This document shows positions 1 to 7,900 of a stretch of DNA of 20,167 nucleotides, piece by piece; positions within the stretch are counted from its first letter, which is position 1; each line of letters begins with the position of its first letter. Under the pieces are notes generated by a model. The model saw only the letters and a program-made list of their open reading frames with translations. It was not told the DNA's origin and did no database searches. This DNA is from a virus. The stretch is taken from the IMG/VR virus record IMGVR_UViG_3300017968_000080, positions 1 through 20,167 of that record. One strand, written 5' to 3'. Made by a program: the position numbers and the translations under genes.

Positions 1-282
1 AAGGTTGGATTCCTTTTAGTTTTTGTCAGAGCATTTGCAAGAACAATCCTCAAAGGATTCTCTAAGTTTTCCCCTGTTGTTATGTTCTTGTTCTTTGCAT
101 TACTTGGAGGTGGCACTCTGAGTCTCATGGAGAACTTCAAGGGACCCGAAGGGTCTGAGGTGGTCCGTGAGTTCCGCACCCCCTTGCCTGAGGTGGTCCG
201 TGAGGGTCGCCGAGGGGATTCTGGAGGTCCCACAGGGTCCGAAAGGGTCTCAGTGGGTGGCATTGAACTTTATGAACCTTAG
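1..282 (+). CDS. C-terminal part of a small putative membrane protein (5' end outside window)
   Basis: Frame 1 is open from the first base to the TAG at 280-282, giving at least 93 residues. The other two forward frames close within about 60 bases, so this frame is the likely continuation of a gene that starts upstream. The visible part has a hydrophobic, basic-flanked stretch ending in VVMFLFFALLGGG, consistent with one membrane segment. It is followed by a polar, Gly/Glu/Arg-rich tail containing a near-repeat (SEVVREFRTPL then PEVVREGRRGD). The ATG at 82 lies inside the hydrophobic stretch and has no Shine-Dalgarno sequence, so it is probably not the start. The 3' end overlaps the next gene by 11 nt, a normal phage arrangement. 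I do not recognise the family. The tail is richer in G+C than its surroundings and repetitive, so its coding status is less certain than that of the hydrophobic part. Confidence 0.5.
   Translation, partial: KVGFLLVFVRAFARTILKGFSKFSPVVMFLFFALLGGGTLSLMENFKGPEGSEVVREFRTPLPEVVREGRRGDSGGPTGSERVSVGGIELYEP
155..204 (+). repeat. In-frame direct repeat in a GC-rich island
   Basis: The 17-mer CTGAGGTGGTCCGTGAG occurs at 155-171 and again at 188-204, 33 nt (11 codons) apart, inside the last part of the first gene. A related pair, GGGACCCGAAGGGTCTGAG (141-159) and GGGTCCGAAAGGGTCTCAG (235-253), flanks it. GACCC-GAA-GGGTC at 143-155 can fold into a tight hairpin. The island is more G-rich than the rest of the window. 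Confidence 0.7.
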
Positions 283-487
283 AGAAAACCGCGTGGAAAA
301 TCCCGAAAAAACCGTCCGTAAAGAAATCCGCGAAGAACTGGAGCAAATGACGGATGAGGAACTTGATGTGCTTGAACTGCTGTGTGATCTAACGTTGTTT
401 CATCGGGAGTTTGCACGGGCACAAGCAATTGTCTTTAATGTGTCTTGGGGTAAGGATGCAATCCGAACTGTTCTTAAGACCAGCTAA
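272..487 (+). CDS. Small charged protein of unknown function, 71 aa
   Basis: The protein starts MNLRENRVENPEKTVRK and is rich in Glu, Arg and Lys. A predicted helical centre (EEELEQMTDEELDVLELL-like acidic and leucine pattern) is followed by a more hydrophobic C-terminal half ending in VLKTS. The same frame is open back to an ATG at 167, but that extension would lie entirely within the upstream gene and is Pro/Gly-rich and unlike the rest. The ATG at 272 is preferred because it gives a short 11-nt overlap with the upstream stop and has GGTGG 12 nt before it. The stop codon (485-487) lies inside a CTAAATAA octamer that probably drives the next gene. No domain was recognised; a helical DNA- or protein-binding accessory protein is only a guess. 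Confidence 0.65.
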   Translation: MNLRENRVENPEKTVRKEIREELEQMTDEELDVLELLCDLTLFHREFARAQAIVFNVSWGKDAIRTVLKTS

Positions 488-491
488 ATAA
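484..491 (+). promoter_or_regulatory. Putative T4-type late promoter, CTAAATAA
   Basis: The octamer CTAAATAA starts 48 nt upstream of the glycosyltransferase ATG. It resembles the T4 late promoter core TATAAATA and the CTAAATA-like sites reported upstream of cyanomyovirus structural genes. It overlaps the TAA stop of the preceding gene. Similar octamers occur at 2409, 4907 and 16974, each shortly before a structural gene. Confidence 0.6.
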
Positions 492-531
492 GACGTTATA
501 ATTAAGACTGAAGTGGAGTGAATTAGTTTTC

Positions 532-1341
532 ATGGCCAAAGGGTTTACCGTTAAGGCATCAAAGCCTAATACGAAGAAAGATGGTCCCGAGTGGGACTAT
601 GATGCAATTAAAGCACGAATGAAGGGGAAGGCAATTGTCTTCTGTCTTCCAGGGCGCGGTTGTTCTTATGCATTCCTGAAGAACTTTGTTCAGTTGTGTT
701 TCGATCTGGTACAGAACCAGATGAGTATTCAGATCTCACAAGACTACAGTTCCATGGTGAACTTTGCCCGTTGTAAGTGTCTGGGTGCCAATGTTCTGCG
801 TGGTCCCAATCAGATTCCCTGGGATGGTAAGTTGCAATATGATTGGCAACTGTGGATTGACAGCGACATCATCTTCAACACCGAGAAGTTCTGGCAACTG
901 TGTGATGTTGCGTTCCCTGCTGATGCAGTGGATGAAGAAGGTGAAATCATTCAGGAGAACATGCGTCCCATTAGTGCTGGTTGGTATTCAACTGAGGATG
1001 GTCGCACGACTTCTGTTGCACACTGGTTGGAAGAGGATGACTTCCGCAGTAATGGTGGTGTCATGAATCATGAGATGGTTGATGGCATTCAGAAGCGTAA
1101 GAAACCCTTCACCGTTGACTACACTGGTTTCGGTTGGGTCATGATTCAGAAAGGTGTCTTCGAAGATGAGAAGATGACTTATCCTTGGTTCGCTCCTAAG
1201 ATGCAGGTGTTTGAATCTGGTGCTGTTCAGGATATGTGTGGAGAGGACGTTTCGTTCTGTCTGGACGCAATCGAAGCAGGATATGAAATTTGGTGTGACC
1301 CTCGCATTCGAGTTGGTCACGAAAAGACTCGTGTAATCTGA
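532..1341 (+). CDS. Putative GT-A-fold glycosyltransferase, 269 aa
   Basis: The family is inferred from two motif regions. The first, LWIDSDIIF around residues 107-115, has D110 and D112 in a D-x-D arrangement preceded by hydrophobic residues, as in nucleotide-sugar- and metal-binding GT-A enzymes. The second, around residues 237-265, reads CGEDVSFCLDAIEAGYEIW then CDPRIRVGHEK, resembling the acceptor-side ED motif and C-terminal metal-binding His (H263) of this fold. The N-terminal half has KAIVFCLPGRGCSYAFLKNF (residues 33-52), which fits the first beta strand and loop. Cytosolic action on a phage protein or host glycan is expected, but donor and acceptor are unknown. A GGAG (515-518) lies 14 nt before the ATG. 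Similar enzymes are often found among structural genes of T4-like cyanophages; a role in decorating virion proteins is inference. Confidence 0.75.
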   Translation: MAKGFTVKASKPNTKKDGPEWDYDAIKARMKGKAIVFCLPGRGCSYAFLKNFVQLCFDLVQNQMSIQISQDYSSMVNFARCKCLGANVLRGPNQIPWDGKLQYDWQLWIDSDIIFNTEKFWQLCDVAFPADAVDEEGEIIQENMRPISAGWYSTEDGRTTSVAHWLEEDDFRSNGGVMNHEMVDGIQKRKKPFTVDYTGFGWVMIQKGVFEDEKMTYPWFAPKMQVFESGAVQDMCGEDVSFCLDAIEAGYEIWCDPRIRVGHEKTRVI

Positions 1342-1348
1342 GGTATCA

Positions 1349-1495
1349 ATGGCAAAGTTTTCAAAGGGTAAGGGTGGAGTTGACATTCTGGAGTCACTCC
1401 CCAAGAACACACGACAGGGTTCTGGACGCAATACCAAATACGCAGCAACATCACGCAACAAGGCAAAGAAAAGGTACAGAGGCCAAGGACGATGA
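1349..1495 (+). CDS. Small very basic protein, 48 aa
   Basis: The ATG at 1349 opens a 48-codon frame ending in TGA at 1493-1495. The protein begins MAKFSKGKGGVDILESLPK and ends NKAKKRYRGQGR, with a strongly positive charge concentrated at both ends and a short acidic/hydrophobic middle (VDILESL). A good ribosome binding site, GAGG at 1340-1343, overlaps the stop of the glycosyltransferase. The last bases overlap the next start as ATGA (1492-1495), indicating translational coupling. These contexts make it a real gene despite its size. The composition suggests nucleic-acid or ribosome-like binding, but I do not assign a function. I believe similar short basic ORFs occur at this place in other T4-like cyanophages; this is recalled and unchecked. 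Confidence 0.8.
   Translation: MAKFSKGKGGVDILESLPKNTRQGSGRNTKYAATSRNKAKKRYRGQGR
1485..1489 (+). promoter_or_regulatory. Ribosome binding site AAGGA inside the upstream gene
   Basis: AAGGA ends 2 nt before the ATG at 1492 and lies within the coding sequence of the 48-aa gene. Together with the ATGA overlap it supports coupled translation of the two genes and fixes the downstream start, although the spacing is short. Confidence 0.45.
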
Positions 1496-2163
1496 ATTTA
1501 ATCTGCAATCTCCCCGCACAGAAGGTTTGGGTTCGTAAAGAATATCTTCGTGATCATCAAGATGGTCATGGGGAGTTTGTAGAGGGTGTCTGGATCTCAG
1601 CAAAGTCGATTCCTGGACGTGCTTTTTACTTTGAGACTTATCTTCCAAAGTATGGAGCAATGTTTGACAAACTGCCCATCAGTGCGTTTGTAAGCAGACC
1701 AGAGACTCCAGATCCAGACTTGGATCTTCCTAACCTGCAGTTCTGGAACTGTATGGATTATGGAGTGACTTGTATGAATAAGGCATTCATCTCTTCAATG
1801 GATGCCGAAGTCTTTTCTCGTGACCATGGTTTCCTCAAGGGTCAGTATCTGTTTACTCTTGACAATTATCATGCAAACCCAGATGTAATTGATTACAGTG
1901 TCTCTGAAGTTCCACAGGAACACAAGTCACACAACTGTGTTGAGTTGGATAACGGACAGTTTGCTCTTTATCCCAACAACAGAATGAGACTGTATGATCT
2001 GTCCATCACACCTGAAGAACCATTGGTTCCTGACTTCAAGGTTTCAACCATTGAGTATCAGGTTGAGTGTGGAGTTCGTTGGGGACGACTTGGTGACACA
2101 GATGATTATTACTGGCAGACAGAGGAAGAGAAGACAAACCTGTATAAGGACATAAATTATTAA
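1492..2163 (+). CDS. Protein of unknown function, 223 aa (conserved-looking, cyanophage structural region)
   Basis: The protein begins MNLICNLPAQKVWVRKEYLR and has a soluble, aromatic-rich composition. Features visible are a G-V-W-I-S-A-K-S-I-P-G-R-A-F-Y-F-E-T stretch near residues 32-49, a Cys-containing segment FWNCMDYGVTCMNKAF around residues 84-99, and an acidic, Tyr-rich C-terminus (DDYYWQTEEEK). There is no signal peptide, membrane segment or catalytic motif that I recognise. It is translationally coupled to the 48-aa gene and followed by a hairpin and another small gene, so it belongs to the accessory block between the glycosyltransferase and gp25. A role in virion assembly is possible from position only. 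Confidence concerns the gene being real rather than its function. Confidence 0.85.
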   Translation: MNLICNLPAQKVWVRKEYLRDHQDGHGEFVEGVWISAKSIPGRAFYFETYLPKYGAMFDKLPISAFVSRPETPDPDLDLPNLQFWNCMDYGVTCMNKAFISSMDAEVFSRDHGFLKGQYLFTLDNYHANPDVIDYSVSEVPQEHKSHNCVELDNGQFALYPNNRMRLYDLSITPEEPLVPDFKVSTIEYQVECGVRWGRLGDTDDYYWQTEEEKTNLYKDINY

Positions 2164-2188
2164 AGGGATAGGAACCCCTTAAAAAGTT

Positions 2189-2208
2189 CTGATTTCTTCG
2201 CAAATCAG
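2189..2208 (+). other. RNA hairpin just upstream of a start codon
   Basis: CTGATTT (2189-2195) and AAATCAG (2202-2208) form a perfect 7-bp stem with the 6-nt loop CTTCGC. It ends 4 nt before the ATG at 2213. No U-run follows, so it is not a typical terminator. It could limit translation from read-through transcripts or stabilise the 3' end of the upstream message. In T4 some late genes carry hairpins that hide the start region on early transcripts; whether this one does so is untested. Confidence 0.5.
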
Positions 2209-2212
2209 TAAC

Positions 2213-2404
2213 ATGCACGACTTTTTAGACAACGAAGGCAACCACATGCATCAGAAGATGCTCCGTGAGATTGCAAACGATAAACTTACACCTAAGAAGC
2301 ACGACTTCATTCATCAGAACGAACTTCACGAAAAGATCAGAAACGAAGACGATTATGATGATTGGGAATATGGAACAGAACCCATTCCTCTAACCGAGTT
2401 TTAA
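2213..2404 (+). CDS. Small acidic, His-rich protein of unknown function, 63 aa
   Basis: The protein starts MHDFLDNEGNHMHQKMLREI and continues with alternating charged residues, a histidine-rich helix (HDFIHQNELHEKI) and an acidic, aromatic end (NEDDYDDWEYGTEPIP). No membrane segment or known motif is visible. The start is uncertain. The ATG at 2213 directly follows a hairpin and lacks a nearby Shine-Dalgarno sequence. The in-frame ATG at 2246 has GAAGG 7 nt before it and would give 52 residues. I keep 2213 because the residues between the two starts (FLDNEGN) continue the same charged character. The gene ends 4 nt before a CTAAATAA promoter-like site that precedes gp25. Confidence 0.7.
   Translation: MHDFLDNEGNHMHQKMLREIANDKLTPKKHDFIHQNELHEKIRNEDDYDDWEYGTEPIPLTEF
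2234..2238 (+). promoter_or_regulatory. Alternative ribosome binding site GAAGG for a start at 2246
   Basis: GAAGG sits 7 nt before the in-frame ATG at 2246, a better arrangement than anything preceding the ATG at 2213. It may mark the true start of the small gene or permit two protein forms. Confidence 0.35.
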
Positions 2405-2408
2405 GCTT

Positions 2409-2416
2409 CTAAATAA
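2409..2416 (+). promoter_or_regulatory. Putative T4-type late promoter, CTAAATAA
   Basis: CTAAATAA lies 32 nt upstream of the gp25 GTG start and is identical to the octamers at 484 and 16974. It probably starts the late transcript for gp25 and gp6. Confidence 0.65.
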
Positions 2417-2440
2417 GGTTGAATTGTTGTAAGTACTTCT

Positions 2441-2851
2441 GTGCCGATTCAACCTGCACAAAGAACCAGTCTTGGTTTCAAAGACATCAGCGCATCGTTT
2501 CAGATTAACCCTCTGAATGATGATTTGATTGCTTTGAAGAATGAGAACGCGATTGCTCGTGCTCTCAAGAATCTTGTGTTGACTGTTCCTGGAGAGAAAC
2601 CTTTCCAACCTGATGTGGGTTCTAACGTTTATGCGTTATTGTTTGAGAACTTTGATAAGTTGACTGCTGAGTCAATCAAATCAGAAATCGAAAACACCAT
2701 CAATAACTTCGAACCTCGTGTTCGTTTGAATAAAGTTACTGTTGAACCAAACTTTGACTCTTATGAGTTTAATGTAACTGTTCAATATTACATCGTTGGC
2801 ATCGATGTCCCTACACAACAACTCACCTTTGCCTTAGAACCCAACAGGTAA
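2441..2851 (+). CDS. 25: Baseplate wedge subunit gp25 (GPW/gp25 family)
   Basis: This is the 136-residue homologue of T4 gp25, a small wedge protein near the baseplate hub that helps start tail sheath assembly and has a lysozyme-like name only by history. The family signature is clear: AIARALKNLVLTVPGEKPF (residues 37-55), then QPDVGSNVYALLFENFD (56-72), and the FEPRV motif (90-94) that in contractile tails holds the EPR core. T4 gp25 is of similar length (about 132 residues). Translation must begin at GTG 2441, because an in-frame stop (TGA at 2420) lies just upstream with no ATG between them. The gene follows a CTAAATAA octamer and is separated from gp6 by one base, matching their joint role in the wedge core. 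Confidence 0.95.
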   Translation: MPIQPAQRTSLGFKDISASFQINPLNDDLIALKNENAIARALKNLVLTVPGEKPFQPDVGSNVYALLFENFDKLTAESIKSEIENTINNFEPRVRLNKVTVEPNFDSYEFNVTVQYYIVGIDVPTQQLTFALEPNR

Positions 2852-2852
2852 A

Positions 2853-4898
2853 ATGCCGTTAGTTAATTTTAGCAACGTAAACTTTGATCAGATCAAGCAA
2901 TCCATTCGTGATTACTTGAAGGCGAACTCAAACTTTACTGATTACGATTTCGAAGGGTCTAACCTGACGACAATCGTAGATGCTCTTGCATATAATACGT
3001 ATATTACTTCGTACAATGCCAACATGGTAACGAACGAAGTGTTCCTCGACAGTGCAACACTGCGAGAGAACGTTGTGTCTTTGGCAAGGAACATTGGGTA
3101 CGTTCCTAAGTCAAGGAAGTCTTCGATTGCGAATATCTCTTTTTATGTTAATGCCTCTGACAGTGACGCTGTAACGCTCACGCTCAAAGCAGGCATTGTT
3201 GCCATCACAAACAAGCAGTTCAATAATAACTCTTACGTCTTCTCAATTATTGACGACATCACAGTTCCTGTTGATTCAAATGGAATCGCTTTCTTCAATA
3301 ACATCAACATCTATGAAGGAACTTACGTCACACAAAACTGGACGGTCAGTTCCCGTAATCCAAATCAAAAATATTATCTGACCAATAGTGGAATTGACAC
3401 ATCACAACTGAAGGTTACAGTTCGTGAGTCAGAACAGTCCACCGTAAGTCGCACATACACACAATTCAGCTCGTTGGTGGGTGTGACACCTACAAGCACA
3501 ATCTATTACCTTCAGGAGTCTCCTGGAGAGCGCTACGAACTCTTATTCGGTGACAACGTATTCGGTGCAGCACTGCAGGAACCAAACTTTGTCACTGCAA
3601 ATTACATTACTTGCAACGGAGCAGCTGCCAACGGAATCTCTGCTTTCTCTTATGCTGGTCGTTTGATTGACAACGAAGGAAGAGTCGTTACTAAAGGCGT
3701 TTCTCTTCTTGCAACAAACTCTTCATCTCAAGGCGGAACAGCAATTGAAAGTTCTGACTCTGTAAGAAAGTATGCACCACAGATTTACGCTTCACAAAAC
3801 AGAGCGGTAACTGCTGCTGATTATGAAGCAGTTGTTCCTCAGGTTTACCCTGAAGCAGAATCGGTTTCTGCTTTTGGTGGTGAAGAACTTGATCCTCCAT
3901 CTTACGGAAAGGTTTTCATCAGCATCAAACCTTACAACGGTGTTTATCTCTCTGCTGACATCAAGAGAAACCTTCAAGCAGCATTGAGACAGTATTCTGT
4001 TGCTGGTATTGTTACTGAGATCATCGACCTCAAGTATCTTTATCTTGAGGCAGACAGTCGTGTTTATTACAATTCTAACCTTGCATCTTCTGCAAGTGCA
4101 ATCAAATCGGTTGTAAGTCAAAACATTGTCAATTATGCCAACTCGTCTCAACTGAACCAGTTTGGTGCACGCTTCAAGTATTCAAAGTTCCAGAATGTTA
4201 TTGACAGCAGTCACGAAGCGGTAACCTCAAACATTACCAACATTGCCATGAGAAGAGATATGGCTGCTCAGTTGAACACATTTGCTGAGTATGAGATCTG
4301 TTATGGAAACAGATTCCACATCAAGAACCATGGTCACAATGCTGTTTATGACGGTAAGATTATTGGTTACAACATCAAGTCTTCTGGTTTCAAAGTAAGT
4401 GGAATCAGTGAGACTGTTTATCTTGGTGACTCACCAAACATGGATCAAAAGACAGGGACCATCTTCCTGTTTAAACTGAGATCAGCAACTGAACCAGTTA
4501 TTTTGAAGAAAGGGATTGGAACCATTGATTACATCAAAGGTGAGATCAAACTCAATCCAATCAAGATTCTTTCAACTGTTGTCAGCAAAGGTAATCAACC
4601 CATCATTGAAATCTCGGCAACTCCTTTCTCAAATGATGTCATTGGTCTCCAAGATCTTTATCTTCAACTGGATAACACCAAGACAACAATCAATATGGTT
4701 CTTGATGGAATTGATTCTGGCGACGATGTTTCTGGAAGCAATTACATCGTCTCGTCCAGTTACAGTAATGGAAGTCTGATTAGGGGACCAATCCAAGTTG
4801 AAACGACAACTTCAACAACAACGACAACCACGACTGCGACCACAACAACAGTTACGACGACAGGATCTTCAGCAAGTTCCTCCTCAACGTCCTACTAA
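2853..4898 (+). CDS. 6: Baseplate wedge subunit gp6 (baseplate J-like)
   Basis: At 681 residues it is close to T4 gp6 (660). In T4, gp6 forms the continuous ring of wedges with gp25 and gp53. The N-terminus (VNFDQIKQSIRDYLKANSNF, then TDYDFEGSNLTTIVDALAYNT near residues 30-50) and the following FLDSATLRENVVSLARNIGY (residues 65-84) are typical of gp6/baseplate J proteins, as is the AVTAADYEAVVPQVYPEAESV segment near residues 320-340. A C-terminal domain around residues 480-585 (YEICYGNRFHIKNHGHNAVY onward) looks T4-like. After residue 648 the protein changes abruptly into a Thr/Ser-rich tail, 18 Thr and 8 Ser in the last 33 residues, not known to me in T4 gp6. AGG (2846-2848) inside the end of gp25 serves as ribosome binding site; the 1-nt gap implies coupling. 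Confidence 0.93.
   Translation: MPLVNFSNVNFDQIKQSIRDYLKANSNFTDYDFEGSNLTTIVDALAYNTYITSYNANMVTNEVFLDSATLRENVVSLARNIGYVPKSRKSSIANISFYVNASDSDAVTLTLKAGIVAITNKQFNNNSYVFSIIDDITVPVDSNGIAFFNNINIYEGTYVTQNWTVSSRNPNQKYYLTNSGIDTSQLKVTVRESEQSTVSRTYTQFSSLVGVTPTSTIYYLQESPGERYELLFGDNVFGAALQEPNFVTANYITCNGAAANGISAFSYAGRLIDNEGRVVTKGVSLLATNSSSQGGTAIESSDSVRKYAPQIYASQNRAVTAADYEAVVPQVYPEAESVSAFGGEELDPPSYGKVFISIKPYNGVYLSADIKRNLQAALRQYSVAGIVTEIIDLKYLYLEADSRVYYNSNLASSASAIKSVVSQNIVNYANSSQLNQFGARFKYSKFQNVIDSSHEAVTSNITNIAMRRDMAAQLNTFAEYEICYGNRFHIKNHGHNAVYDGKIIGYNIKSSGFKVSGISETVYLGDSPNMDQKTGTIFLFKLRSATEPVILKKGIGTIDYIKGEIKLNPIKILSTVVSKGNQPIIEISATPFSNDVIGLQDLYLQLDNTKTTINMVLDGIDSGDDVSGSNYIVSSSYSNGSLIRGPIQVETTTSTTTTTTTATTTTVTTTGSSASSSSTSY
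4803..4862 (+). repeat. ACN-codon repeat encoding the Thr-rich end of gp6
   Basis: Twenty consecutive codons are almost all ACN (Thr), interrupted once each by TCA, GCG and GTT. Third positions vary (ACA, ACC, ACG, ACT), so the tract is kept at protein level rather than being a recent pure microsatellite expansion. It encodes residues 651-670 of gp6. Confidence 0.85.
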
Positions 4899-4906
4899 AA
4901 ACCATA

Positions 4907-4914
4907 GTAAATAA
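4907..4914 (+). promoter_or_regulatory. Putative late promoter variant, GTAAATAA
   Basis: GTAAATAA lies 33 nt before the start of the giant gene, in the 41-nt gap after gp6. It differs by one base from the CTAAATAA octamers at 484, 2409 and 16974, with the same spacing range to the start codon. A separate late promoter for this 12-kb gene is plausible. Confidence 0.5.
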
Positions 4915-4939
4915 TAACACAAGAACCTTTAACTAGGAA

Positions 4940-7900
4940 ATGGCAGTCGATAGAGTAAGGATTCAGGATATCATCGAGAACCAACTCCCCACTTATGTGA
5001 GGGAGGATTTTCCTTTGCTTGGAGAGTTCTTAAAACAATATTACTTGTCCCAGGAAGTTGATGGGGCAGCATATGATTTGGTTCAAAATCTGGACCAGTA
5101 TATCAAGGTTGATGAGTTGTTTGATCTGACAACCACAACGGTTCTTGCTTCTAACGTTTCTTACACAGACCAGACCATCACTGCCGATGTTTCTGGTAAC
5201 TTCACTTACGGTTTCCCCGAAACAAACGGTCTGATTCAAATTGATGACGAAATCATCTTTTATGAGTCCAAGACAGATTCGACGTTTGAGGGGTGCAGAA
5301 GGGGTTTCAGCGGCGTTACAGATTACGTTGGGTCTAACACCCCCGACCAGCTGTTATTTGAAGAAACAGAGGCAGACAAGCACACTGCAGGCGCAACGAT
5401 CACGAACCTGAGTGTTCTGTTCCTGCAAGAGTTCTTCAAAAAGATTAAGTATCAGTTTGCTCCAGGATTCACCGAAAGATCTCTTTTCTCTGGACTGGAT
5501 CAAAGAAACTTTATTTTCGGTCTCGACAGTTTCTATAATTCAAAAGGAACAGAAGAGTCTTACAAGATTCTGTTCGGAGCACTTTATGGTGTTGCTGTTG
5601 ATGTCATTCGTCCAAGTGAATTTCTTCTTCGTCCTTCCAACGCTGATTATAAGGTAACTCGTGATTACATCGTCGAAACCATTCAGGGCAACCCACTTGA
5701 CCTCCTGAACCTGACACTGTTCCAAAAGTCAACAGATGCCAGAGGTTCTGTCAGTAATGTTGTTCCCATTGATTACGATCAAGGACAATATTATCAGATT
5801 AGTCTTGACGCTGGTTTCGACAGAGACGTTGAGGTTCAGGGTACCATCTTTGGTGAGTTCAAAGTCAACCCCAAGACCAAACTGCTCAACACTGTCTCCG
5901 CAGGTTCAACGATCCTCGACGTTGACTCGACCGTTGACTTCCCCGTCAAAGGTGATCTGGTAACCACAGACTTGGATGACAACATTATCAACCTGTCTTA
6001 TGACGGCAAGTCATCGACTCAACTTCTGAATGTGACTGGTGTTGATTATCAAATCAACGAGAAGACCGACATTCGTTTTGATGATTATTCTTATGGTTAC
6101 GTTGGAATTAACACTTCAAATGAAATTAGAGTTCGCATTGCTGCTTCTCTGAAAGATTTCCAACCTCAGTCTGGGAATTATGGTTATCTTGCAGGAGACA
6201 CTGCGGAAATTCAATCTCTTGGTTATGAGTCTTCAACCAAACTTTCGAAGAACTGGTTCCACAATAACAAGACCAGTTGGACTGTTGCAAGCGTAAGTCT
6301 GGTTGACTCGACAACTAACTCTTACGAAATTGAAACGTTTGACCCACACGAACTCAAGCCAGGTTATTCACTCAACCTAATCAACACAGTTGGTGGACAA
6401 ATTGTTGGTGCAACTGTTCTGAGAACAACAGGAGCAAAGTCCGTTATTGCGAGACTGACTGGAGTTATTGATGTCAACTCTTCTTACACACTTGAGCAGC
6501 AGATTCTGAAGGGAAGATCAGCATCTTACACTCAACTGAATGATTTTTATGCCAACGTTCAGAACACTTACACTAAGTTCAATGGTGATCTGTTGGTTGC
6601 TTCGAACTCAATTGCAAGATATGTAAACCTCGAAACTAATCCTGATTCCAAAATCAGAACTTTCAGTGGTTCGTTCAGCAACACTTACACCATTACGATT
6701 CCTAACCACGGTTTCTACACTGGACAAACTGTTTATTATCAACCAGGAATTACTAAGACAACCACAACGACTCCCGATGGAATCAAGGTTGTAACAGAAA
6801 CAGAAAGTAAGTTTGCAAGTGTTAGTGCTGGTCCTTTCTACATCAAGAGAGTTGATGTAAACACAATCAGTCTGGCAAAGAGCAGATCTGACATCTATGC
6901 CGACAAACTCGTTCTTCTGAATGGTGACGTTGAAAATAACACTCTGACTCTGTTTGAGTTTTACGGCAAGACCGTTAGACCTCAGGCACTTTACAGAGAG
7001 TTCACTACTCCAACAGACGAAAGCAAAGTCCATGTGACACAAGATGGTCACATCGGAATGCTTCTCAATGGTGTTGAAATTATCAACTATAAGTCAAAAG
7101 ACAGTGTTCGTTATGGTGAAATTCAATCCATCGACGTTGACAGTGGTGGTAAGGATTATGACGTAATCAACCCACCAGTTCTTCACATCGCCGATGATGT
7201 TGGTGTGGGAGCAACAGGAACTTGTGCCGTCACTGGTTCTCTGAGCAGAATCGAAATCATCGATCCTGGTTTTGATTATCAGGACACACCTGTCATCACC
7301 ATTTTGGGTGGCAACGGAACAGGTGCTGAAGCAAAAGCCAACATGACATCTGTTGAGCATTATGTTTCTTTCATTGCTGATCCTGGTTCAACTGATGTCA
7401 ATCTAACTAACAATACAATTGGTTTCTCAACTTTCCACAAGTTCAGAGACAATGAAAAAGTAACTTACATCACCGACACTCAAACCGCTGTTGGTGGAAT
7501 CAGCACAGGTGCACAATATCACGTCGGTGTTGTTAATGCCTCAACAATCAAACTGTATAACACTGAACTCGATGCTGTCAGTGGTGTCAACACGGTTTCG
7601 TTGACCTCTAATGGTTCTGGAACACATCGTCTCAAGTCAACCTCACTGAAGAGAATCATCTCGAACATTGTTGTTCCCTCCAGTGGTAGTGGTTATTCTA
7701 ACAATCAACAGAACATCCCCACCGTTGCTGGTGTCAGCACTGCTCTGAACCAGTTCAACATTCCAAACCATGGGTTCAACAACAAGGAAATTGTCAAGTT
7801 CACTCCAACTGGCGATGGAGTTCTTGGTCTTTCCTCGACCAGAGAATATTATGTTCACAAAGTAAACAACAACTCCTTCTCTGTCAGTGAAGTTGGAGTT

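Noticed and set aside
167-271. N-terminal extension of the 71-aa gene to the ATG at 167
   Set aside because: The added residues are encoded entirely within the upstream frame and are Pro/Gly-rich; the ATG at 272 gives a normal short overlap.
82-282. Gene start at ATG 82
   Set aside because: The frame is open to the window edge and the hydrophobic segment begins before this ATG; no Shine-Dalgarno sequence is present.
2161-2212. Rho-independent terminator after the 223-aa gene
   Set aside because: The 2189-2208 stem is AT-rich and not followed by a T run.
4803-4862. Frameshift or slippage site at the ACN tract
   Set aside because: There is no mononucleotide run, and the frame closes with a stop shortly after, before a promoter-like site and the next gene; nothing suggests programmed shifting.
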